Assembly (NCBI RefSeq): GCF_000247815.1
Contig: NC_021684.1
Coordinates: 13,640,558-13,704,557, forward strand
Direction: 5' to 3'
DNA from: Ficedula albicollis
Lineage: Eukaryota; Chordata; Aves; Passeriformes; Muscicapidae
Length of the DNA: 64,000 nt
Position numbers and translations under genes: made by a program. Each line of letters opens with the position of its first letter. The first letter of the stretch is position 1. The notes under the pieces were generated by a model. That model was not told where the DNA came from, did no database searches, and worked only from the letters and a program-made list of their open reading frames with translations. This document shows, one piece after another, positions 52,501 through 64,000 of this stretch.

Positions 52501-53953
52501 TATTACTAATATTGTGTTATTTTTGAAATAGACCTCATAGTTACAAACAAATTTCACTAGAAAAATAAAACTGACAGCAAAACAAAACCGACAAAGGAAA
52601 ACAATTTTCATTAGTTCGAGTAAAACTAACCAGGGCTACCAGCAGTAAAAACCCAACTTCTTTTAAGTTCCAAAATGAATCTCCTTTCCTGACCTTTACA
52701 GAGCTCAAGATGCATACGTACACAGAATAAACAAAATAATTTGAAAGCAAATTCACAGAGTGCACCTGACCTTTGAAACAGCACAGATCATTTTAATCAG
52801 ATTTGCACAATGTTAGTCTGTCTCAGGTTCCTTGTAGTAACACAAAGATGATAAAGCTACTTAAGGAGAAAAAAAAAAAGACAACATTTAACCAAAATAA
52901 AACCATCTTTAAATATTTTTTAAATATCCCTAAGTGTCTCAGATTCAGAAAAGATTCCTCTGAAATTCTACTCCCTCAAGCTAAGGTGGATAATTCAGGT
53001 CTAGAGAGAAAAGCCCTTTCTGTCAGTTATGCACATTTCTGTCTCAGTTAAGATGAAGAGCTGACAACTAAAAGAAAAAGAAAATGTACTTTAAACAAAC
53101 ATTTTAAAAATCAGGTTTTGTAGGAGTGGCCTGTAGTTACCTCCTTGATCCTCCTAGCATGCAGTGGCTGCTCAAAGCTTCTCATTTATATTGATTATCT
53201 TAGATTTTTCAGAGCTAATGACTAAAAAATACCAAGATCTGCAGCACAGATAATCTAGTATAAAATCTCCAGAAGTTCTCAGAAATATACACAAATGAGC
53301 CTTAGCTGGCAGCACCTTCCTTTGTGGAAGGACACATTACACCAGGAGTTAAACAGCATTTATAGCCACCAAAGCTGACCATTGCTTGTAATGCTTGGAA
53401 AAAACAAGGAAAGAAACCTTATCCTTTATACAAGCCCCAAAGCAGGTCACTGCAAGTGGTTCTATTACTTGTGCCTGATGAAATGAGAATAATTAGCATG
53501 GGGAGCTGAAAGCCCTGTTTAGGTTCACAATGTTCAACCTCCATCAAATGAGACCTTCCATGCCAACAGCAATAAGAGTGTTCTACCCAAGCTAGAAAAG
53601 ACAGCGTGAAAGTAAAACACAGCTAAACAAAGACACTTTAAAAGCTGAAGTTTGGCTTTGAGACTTTTGAGAAAAAGCAACGGTGAGCAGTACAGAGATC
53701 CTCATTAATTATTTGCCCAGTTGAGGGATGCAATAGGACAACATATCTTTGCAAAATAATGCACTTTATCTAACAGCACCAGTCTAAATTACTCCAGGCC
53801 TAGGTGCTTTTAAAGCTTCACTTCTTAGTATTTACAGAGAGATGTTCAGTTTAATAAACTACTTAAAACAGCTGGAAAGAAAACATAAAGTAAATACTAT
53901 TAATTACATGAATTTGTACGTATTCATGGCTCACAAATTAATTTTCTATATTG
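49586..53953. other. AT-rich noncoding DNA, nothing recognised
   Basis: Contains a T-run at about 50010-50026 and small imperfect repeats around 50500-50545 and 50670-50715. The overlapping frames at 49668-49999 lie in a GC-richer patch but show no family or splice support. Confidence 0.4.
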
Positions 53954-54080
53954 GCTGTTTCCTTGTAGAACCTGCACCACCCTTGTAATTTTTTCGAGCA
54001 GCAAGGTGAGGCAAACAGCTGTTTCCTTGTAGAACCTGCACCACCCTTGCAATTTTTACGAGCAGCAAGGTGAGGCAAAC
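53954..54080. repeat. Tandem duplication, period 64 bp
   Basis: Copies 53954-54017 and 54018-54080 begin gctgtttccttgtagaacct and differ at a few bases. Confidence 0.95.
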
Positions 54081-56341
<2,261 letters not shown>

Positions 56342-56367
56342 ATGGATAAAGTATACAAAATTAACGA

Positions 56368-56406
56368 TTTTTCTTTTTTTCTTTTTTTTTTTCTTTTTTT
56401 TTTTTT
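56368..56406. repeat. T-rich homopolymer tract
   Basis: T runs broken by single C residues just after the poly-C block; it may have contributed to assembly failure here. Confidence 0.9.
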
Positions 56407-57309
56407 CCAAAAGGCGAGTATCAGGAAGCTAGCAAAAGTCAGGTAAAGCATCAAAAAGGGCAAAGTAGTGACAACAGAAAACAACAAAATCAAGCACCTT
56501 TTCATTTTAGTGACCATCCAGAAAAACATTACTGTATTAATGCTTTTCAAAAGCTATTTCAAAATCCAAAGTCCCAATGAAACCTTTTACTTCCTACCAG
56601 TTTAAGGAATCATTATTTTGTTTTCTCTAACAAAACACTGATGTTCATTCCTAATGCCAGCTAAATGCAAATTTGATCCTCATGTGTTACCTACTGCTTT
56701 CTAACAGGCCTTCATTATCTCTTAGTTCTCAGTTAAGACTCGTGCAAAATCCAGCAAAACAGTTTAGAAGGTACTTAACTTTCAGTATTTGCATAAAAAC
56801 ACTGAGCAGGATAAATAATATGCAAACTCAGTGCCAAGCATCAGGCCTATGCCAATTTACAGCCTTATTCTTTAACATTTCAGAAATAATTTTGAAAGCA
56901 AATTAAATGACATATATGCAGTATTCCAACAAGTCAGTCTGCAATGACTTCTGAACAACAAAACACCTGCCAAGGCAAATACCTACCAGACTCATCAGAT
57001 TTTTAGTGACTTAAGACCTTGCTAAACCTCTGAAAACATTAATGCTAAAACCCTTTAGATTCAGAAGAATTGATATAAATGTTTTTGACTCCTCATGCAG
57101 TAAGACAGAGTATTATTTTGATAAAGAAATAGGAATCACTGCAGTGCCAATACATTAATTCTATCCTTTGGAGTATCTACAAATGTGAAGCAGACAAATG
57201 CAGCTGTTAAGTGTTACAATGCAAATCTGATGAGCTACACTGGGAATATTCAGTATTTCAGTGCAAACTGATGAGAAGAGAAGCACATAGTCTGAATAAA
57301 ACAAAAAGG

Positions 57310-57315
57310 TTTATT
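57310..57315 (-). terminator. Candidate poly(A) signal AATAAA
   Basis: Overlaps the stop codon of the candidate terminal exon; the downstream minus strand is T/G-rich (cctttttgttttattcag). Confidence 0.3.
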
Positions 57316-57446
57316 TAAATCGCAGTATTAGGACATTTTCTTTAGTATTGTCCAAAAGATTAAAACCAGCCTTTTTCCCCAAGACCTCTTCAAAATTTTT
57401 CAATTTTTCTACCAGAATAGCCACACCACTTCCAAGAGGAGTAAGC
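57311..57446 (-). CDS. Candidate 3'-terminal exon of a small gene
   Basis: Minus strand: an acceptor (tcaagcacttctaaag) opens a 136 bp exon. It encodes 44 residues, including LGSGVAILVEKLKNFEEVLG and ending LILRFK, then TAA overlapping AATAAA (57310-57315). GT-rich sequence follows, as at a real cleavage site. The entry phase exactly fits the donor of the candidate exon at 59075-59170, giving a protein of about 63 residues. No family recognised. A chance combination is possible. Confidence 0.25.
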
Positions 57447-59074
57447 CTTTAGAAGTGCTTGATAAAGGTGAAAAAATCTGCTCTGTTACTGCAACAATCT
57501 GCAGGGGGCTATGCAAACACCTGCTCCTTTGGTAGCCTCAGCTCTCCATCCTGACACATCCCCCTCAGCGATGGCAGTCCCAGGAACCTCCACTCTGGGC
57601 CTTTTATATGGGATTCCTCCTCACAGTCTAAGCACTGGTGCAGGACAACAATTTTCCAGTCTGTTCCTTGTAGGAATAGAGTTAGCAGACTGTCTTGAAA
57701 TTTAAGGGAAGGGAGGAGGAACTAGTCTTAGTTAAGGGCTTCTGCAGAAACCCTTTCAGCAGCTGAGTCACTGAGAGAACAAGTGAAATCTGATTGCACA
57801 GTCCCCAATAACACTGCATGGACACTGAGGGGGCAGGGTTAGCCACAGCCAGGGCACATCCAACCCTTGCCAACAGGAATCTCATTCAACTAACACAAGT
57901 TTCCTTTTTACCAGTAAAGCTTTCTAAATGCTGATTACGAAGCTGCTTTTCCCATACAAGCCAAATTTATCCATACTTTGTGTGCATATTATATGGAGGT
58001 AACTCCTTCACTACAAAAACTTACACACAAAAGTGAAAGGCTTCAAATTCTGACACTGCCTGTTTACCATGGATACTCAGAATTATTCTGTATCTTTAGG
58101 GACAATTATATTTCCCTCCCCGGTACCCAAAGAACCCAGCAGGCATTTTGCGAGCAAACAAAACAAAGACTTGGTTAGGCCTCAAATAAATAAATAAAAA
58201 GCAAAAAGCAAACAAAAAAACACAATTACATACACATTTGAACGCTGGACTCAGAAAACATGAGTTATAAACTACAAGGATGCACAAGGAACACATTGCA
58301 CCAAACACGTCTAAGAGTTTTATTTGATAAATTACAGGCGGAGTAGAGAAAGACAAGAAGAATGAATGTAATTTATTAAGACTTTCTTTAAAGCGTCCAT
58401 CTCCCCCTAGAGCTTATGGAAATAACAAAGCAACAAAACCATGTAGACCTGTAAGAATAACTTAAATGTAAGAGAGAAAAATCTATAGGAAGACAAAAAA
58501 GACACTTGAGATATTATATTAATAAGAAGAAAACATGGGTGATACTGGTCAACTTAGATTGATGCACAAAATAAAACATTATCTAAATAGCACCAAAATA
58601 TCTGAAAGTAATCAATTTGCATTTTGTAATCATTCTCCTATTAGGATCTGAGCTACAGAAGTCAACAACATTCTTCTTGGAGACTCTATCTATCAACATT
58701 TGACCCTCTGTAGTAAGCATGGCCAATTTTTCTGAAGCTGTTTATTTACACACTAAAGACATTCTATACACAAATTGGCTGACAAAGTTGGAAAGTGACA
58801 ATATTTTTAACCTTTGCAGAAATAGGCAAAGTTATAATATAAATAAATGTAATTGACATAATTGAAGCTGCAGATACTGGAGAAGAAAGAATGACTGACG
58901 TATAAAACTGAGTAATTCAATTTTCTGCAAATTCACAAAAGGATTCATGTGACAGATGACAAAACGAATGAGAGGATTATACATTATAACTATAAAAAGG
59001 CAAATCCTATAAAGTACATACACAGTTGTAAGACGCAAGACAAGTGGATAATCCCACGTTCGACGTTAAGTTAC
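57447..59074. other. Possible intron, nothing recognised inside
   Basis: Lies between the two candidate minus-strand exons. An acceptor-like gttattcttacag on the minus strand near 58469 starts a short frame that soon stops. A small (AAAT)n run lies near 58187-58200. Confidence 0.3.
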
Positions 59075-59170
59075 AAGAGTTGACCCATTGTTTCCAATAG
59101 CATCTCTATATCCTCAAATTTTCCCAGCATGTAAAAGTATTAACTTGGTCACTAGCAAAGTCAATGGAAA
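59075..59170 (-). CDS. Candidate exon with start codon, small gene
   Basis: Minus strand: a strong acceptor (aactgtgtgtttgcag) and donor (gtaact) bound 96 bp. An ATG at 59130-59128 opens MLGKFEDIEMLLETMGQL, which continues in phase into the 57311-57446 exon. The first ATG context is weak; a later in-frame ATG (acaATGG) is better. Exon 1 would then be untranslated and lie in the CpG island (donor at 60658-60657). Coding status is unproven; it could be a noncoding transcript. Confidence 0.22.
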
Positions 59171-60738
59171 CTGCAAACACACAGTTCAAAGGCTGTCAAA
59201 CTAAAGTATTTTACTATTCAGACTTTACTATTCAGACTACAGGCTTTGTGTAACACATTCTTATCTTTGCACTCTAAGAGTGAGACATAAACCATTAACA
59301 AAGAAAACAAAATTACAAGAAGCTGAATAAAACCATCTGTAAAATGGATTCAAATAAATGTTTAATAAATAAGTGAATGAAAACAAGTAGGCTCCACAGC
59401 TTTCATATATTGCTGCCTTAATTCTTCTAAGTTTTCTCAATACCACAATAGCAATTAAATTATCATTATTATAATAGCATGTTTTGAAGAGATTGAATTA
59501 GAACTTGCATTAGAAGTGCTATACTTGGAAAAGTAACAACTCCCATTGAATGAAACTAGCAGCACCTCTGACCAAATGTCTCACAAGGGAAAAAAATAAA
59601 AACAAGCTGCAAGATATAAACTAAAGGTTTAATAGTGAGTGGTGGAATTGACATGCAAACTAAACTCCGCTTTTGCCAGCACTCTGCCTAACACAGGAAA
59701 AAAAGCTCTGTGCCTGTGCATGTGTGTGTGTGTATAGAATTTTTCAGCACACAGAATGTAACTTTTAAAGATAGGAAAAGTACTCTCCTGTCATTCAAAG
59801 ATTTAAAACTATTCAGAATGTCTAAAAGTGCATTTGAAGGGAAATGTGAAGGCAGGTTATGAAATCAGGAGGCCTCCTATTTATTGGAGATATGAGACAC
59901 CTTGTCCTGAGGAAGACGACAAAAGATTTAATGCCATTTTTCCATTAGACATTTCAGTGATTCAATTCAAAATTAAGACCTTGGCACATGCTCTGTAATG
60001 TCTTCTTTGAATCACCAACATCCAACATTCAAAAATTAAATACTTTAAAAATTGTTTACAAGTAGACATATTGTGCAATTGTTCTTTGAACTGAACTTTG
60101 TATTTTCCTCATTTTAAGATTATGAAATCATGTAAGATTTTTAATTACACTACACCCCCCAAAATAATTTAAACCTAAAAAACAACTCTCAGCTGAAAAT
60201 CCCTGAACTCACATTTTAAGTTCCATCCTACAACCAAGAACAAGAGGACTATTTTAGGGAGAGGGTATAGAGTGGGACTTTCTGTTTTCCTTCATCTTGA
60301 TTTTACTGATTTCTGAAATGAGTTACTAGGAATCTGCAATGTGGATGTATTCCTTGGACACATGGTATCCTCGGAAAAACCTTTATCTACTGTATGGTAT
60401 TGTTACCCAGCCTACGCATGTTCAGCTAAAATCATTTAGGAACTGGTATAAAAGCACTTGATCGATCACTTGGACAAAGCACGTAAGGTTTCTGAAATGG
60501 TTTTAAGCGTTACCGCCTTACACAGAATTTTAAACTTAAGCGCTTGCTCAGTCTCAGTGATCCAAGCATGGCTTGGTTGTTGCAATGACTGCCTTGAGTT
60601 TTGCTGGAGCATGGGAAATGATGGATCTGCTACAACACACCGCATTTCTGTCGCTCACGAGGGGCAAATAAACCATTTTTAATTAGAGCGAACCGTCCCC
60701 ACGAGGCGCGTCAGGACCCGGCGGGCAGGGGCAGGAGG

Positions 60739-60875
60739 ATGGAGGGGCCGAGAGCGGCGGCGGGCGCGGGGCGGCCCCGCCTCAGGGAGCGGGACAGCGC
60801 TGCCCGCGGGCTCCCGCTCAGCGCCCGCCGCCGCCGCTCCCGCCGCAGCCATCCGCGGGGGCACCGCCACAGGAG
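60739..60875 (+). CDS. Possible plus-strand first coding segment, interrupted
   Basis: An ATG in good context (aggaggATGG) opens a GC-rich Arg/Pro/Ala frame (MEGPRAAAGAGRPRLRERDS) that runs into the poly-C artefact and cannot be followed. The opposite strand is also open with an Ala-rich frame, so composition alone explains much of this. Confidence 0.15.
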
Positions 60876-61376
<501 letters not shown>

Positions 61377-61559
61377 TCAGGGCCCGCCGGAACGGTGGCT
61401 GGGGGGCGGTGGCGACTCAGCAGCTGTCGCGGATTTTGTCGCCTGTCAGCGATTTTCCCCTCTGTCGCGATTTCCCCCCTTGTGGTGGGCCCAGGAGGAT
61501 CGTGAGGGGAGCGGCTCGCTGGCCGCAGTGGCCGCCCCTCAGGTGCCAGCCCCCCGGAG

Positions 61560-61616
61560 ATGAGGGGACACCTGGGCAGTGCAGGAGCACCGTGCTCAGG
61601 GCCCGCCGTGCCCGAG
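61560..61616 (+). CDS. Possible plus-strand first exon end
   Basis: An ATG with a purine at -3 opens MRGHLGSAGAPCSGPAVPE, ending exactly at a strong donor (GAG/gtgagc). If translated, this is the start of a gene running rightwards out of the island. If not, it is the 5' exon of a noncoding transcript. No family recognised. Confidence 0.2.
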
Positions 61617-62553
61617 GTGAGCCCGCAGGGGGGGGAGGCCTCAGAAATTGCCTGGACGCTTCCCTTGACAGTACGAGTAGCCCACACCGTTACAAGTGGG
61701 TAAAGTAATGTTAGAGTGTGTGCTGGCTTGTGCTGGTCCCCTGCTTATCTGGTTTAGACCCTACTGGAGACAAGAGTTGTGATGCTACCGCCCATTTTTC
61801 TCTCATGTTGCCTTAAATTTTAGTTCTGTGTAGCAACAGTGAGACAATCTCTCTGTGCTTCTGTAAGACAAGGTCCTACAGCCGAAGGCCTGGTTTCTAA
61901 AGGGTCTTTGGTTTGTAGAGAGTTCCATTTGGTACCCAAGGAGGGTCTCCTACACTACTAAGCTACAAAAAGCTACTTTTGTGTATATCCACTGTAGGGG
62001 AGTGGAGATACTGAACATTACTGTTACTTCAGCACTTTGAGCAATCGGAGATACTGGGCTCAGGCCCAAGCCTTGAACTTTATTTTATATACTAAAGAAC
62101 ATTAGTGTGAAGGTCATGTTTGATGTATTTGCTGGAGCCAGTACCACTAAGAATTAATTCAAGACACTCTTACTGCTGTATTCATGAGCACTGCGAAATA
62201 GTGGCCAATACTCCAGTTACCACAGTTTATCCTGTAAACTCACATTGAAGGCATTGTTGTCACCAGCCCATGAATGTTGTATCAAGTGTCATTACTACTG
62301 AATGTCAATGGAACACCAAGATTGCCTTTTGATGCCATTGCTGTGCATTATGATGCCTCAGTATCTGTACTTCAAAGTGCCTTGTCTAATCCCAAAAACC
62401 ACTCTGTGCTGAAGTGACAGCATCAATTCCCCTGCTGTTACACATTTTGTCAGCCCTTTGTGACACTGCACAGCAACAGGTCCCTTGAGACATTTGTCTA
62501 CGAAGCTACCCTAGATATGTCCCTTGTACAGTGTGTACACCTGTCTTCTAGGA

Positions 62554-62814
62554 TTATGTAATTGAGAATCCAGTAGTGGCTGCTCCTCCTATATGCTCCT
62601 GATCCTGAGAAACATCCTGACCGCTCATTTTATTTGCAGATGCAAACACAATGGGACCAGTTCTCTTACTAGTGCAAGTGAAGTATTTTGCCATCACAGG
62701 GTCACTTTCTTTCTTAATGGTCACACTTTTCTCTTCCTGACATATTTTACTGTCATTAATTGTTAAGGAGACCATATCATTAGTAAAAGCAAAGATTGTC
62801 AGACTTGTATATGG
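62554..62814 (-). other. Coding-like minus-strand frame, unknown
   Basis: A frame of about 86 codons, rich in Ser/Thr/Lys/Glu (EEKSVTIKKESDPVMAKYF, ending GGAATTGFSIT), is bounded upstream by a stop. Its upstream end lies in the 92 bp tandem duplication. Inside are an acceptor-like atatgtcag and a donor-like gtaaga that could cut out a 68 bp exon. No family recognised. Confidence 0.2.
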
Positions 62815-62926
62815 ACAATTTCACTGCCATTTGTATTTTACTGTCATTAATTGTTAAGGAGACCACATCATTAGTAAAAGCAAAGATTGTCAGTCTTGTA
62901 TATGGACAATTTCACTGCCATTTACA
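62743..62926. repeat. Tandem duplication, period 92 bp
   Basis: Copies 62743-62834 and 62835-62926 begin attttactgtcattaattgt and differ at a few bases. Confidence 0.95.
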
Positions 62927-63945
62927 GGTGAGAATCCATCCAAATCAAGGGATGCTGTGTGAGATGATGTGCCCATCACATCCTGCTGAAAATACACTCT
63001 TTTTATGTGAGTTGTCTCTTGTTGACTCTTATTTTTAAAAAGGATTCAAAAATGTTTCCTCTTTTAAGGTCGGCAAGAAAAGATAAAAATTTAAGACAGT
63101 TTTGTTGTGCCAAGCACATGCTTATGATGCTGTGAAAACACTGTACTGAAGTATATGCTGAGAAAGCAGACACTTCAGTAAAGCAGCACATCAGAAAATC
63201 TGCTTAAATATGTCAGAAAGTTTTTAAGCCAACAAAAACCACCAACAACAAACAATCCTGAATGTTATTCAACGCTGTTGAAAACAAACTACAAATTCTA
63301 ATCTCTTTGAATAGCTCTAGCCATAATTCTCCATTTCTACCTCCACAACTCTGTCTGTAACCAGAGATTATATATTAAGTAAATACTTGGAACTACTGAA
63401 ATATGTGAGAGACACACAAAGAGGTGGGCTCCTGCTACATCAGAAGCCTTGGCTTACCAAAAAAACAGCTTTATATTCTATTATTAACAGAAAAATATAA
63501 TACATAAGCAGAAGTAAAGTGTATTTCTAGATAATCTGCTTCTAACATTCAGCTGAGCATGAAATCTCTTGAAGAAAAGCCTGATAGAGATCCCAGGAAA
63601 ACATGTATTTAGCTCACTGCTGCTTCTTTGTTCAATGGGCCAGTTCACTTTGTTCCTTTATACTGAGCTGCATTATACTTACACAGGAAGTATTTTTCCT
63701 CCCTCTAATCCTAAGAGGAGCACAAGCCCTTAATATCTTGACTTTGCCAATTTCACAGTTTCAATAAGTCAAGTCCTTACAAAATGTGTTTTACCTGCAA
63801 AGTGATACATAAGAATCTCACTTGCTCTGTGATGCATGGGAATTGTATTTATTTTTCAGTGAATTCTATTGTTTCCAATATGAAACTGTCTTAAATTATA
63901 TTAAATTACAAGCCTTAGATCTGTGATGTTACATAACATGTATTT
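62927..63945. other. AT-rich noncoding DNA
   Basis: No exon or repeat recognised. If a plus-strand transcript leaves the CpG island, part of this could be its 3' untranslated region. Confidence 0.35.
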
Positions 63946-63948
63946 TCA

Positions 63949-63954
63949 AATAAA
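63949..63954 (+). terminator. Possible plus-strand poly(A) signal
   Basis: AATAAA followed by gttttattgtcttttgcctc and then a TTTGTTGTGT stretch, a reasonable GT-rich downstream element. It could end a plus-strand transcript from the CpG island. Confidence 0.25.
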
Positions 63955-64000
63955 AGTTTTATTGTCTTTTGCCTCAATATTTGTTGTGTATCCAAGAAGT

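Noticed and set aside
59800..59998. Plus-strand open stretch of about 63 codons ending at 59998
   Set aside because: Looks protein-like but has neither start codon nor acceptor; frames of this length are expected by chance.

Overview
The window looks like noncoding DNA from a bird (or a close sauropsid relative). It is AT-rich on average. It holds three fragments of avian-type CR1 LINE 3' ends, a MIR-like SINE relic, two degraded class II endogenous retroviruses and one sharp CpG island. No exon could be assigned to a known gene. Every protein-coding call outside the retroviruses is therefore a sequence-only candidate, based on an open frame, splice sites or a poly(A) signal, and is scored low.

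Layout: 0-9.6 kb is AT-rich, with a local copy-and-paste rearrangement (143 bp at 4.9 kb repeated at 6.3 kb beside an 85 bp-period duplication). 9.7-12.4 kb is the 3' half of an endogenous retrovirus on the minus strand: a dead integrase, a Cys/His-rich ORF, a broken env and a 3' LTR. 14.4 kb, 20.1 kb and 42.7 kb hold CR1 fragments. 18.7-19.0 kb is a gag nucleocapsid relic on the plus strand. 21.5 and 23.05 kb are runs of N. 30.1 kb is the MIR-like relic. 32-56 kb is mostly featureless AT-rich sequence with a few weak exon candidates on the minus strand. 55.88 and 60.88 kb are two poly-C runs of 461 and 500 bp, almost certainly assembly artefacts. 60.7-61.6 kb is a CpG island, split by the second poly-C run, with a good splice donor on each strand, so it may be a bidirectional promoter. 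A small minus-strand spliced transcript (about 60.7, 59.1 and 57.3 kb) and a plus-strand transcript leaving the island are the most plausible genes.

The most striking feature of the window is not a gene. It is a set of at least sixteen two- or three-copy tandem duplications with 31-120 bp periods and only one or a few differences between copies. One of these pairs directly abuts an N gap, which is the signature of unmerged overlapping contig ends. That raises the question of how many of the others are real. The most interesting biological item is an intact 177-codon Cys/His-rich frame lying between integrase and env in the 9.7-12.4 kb retrovirus.
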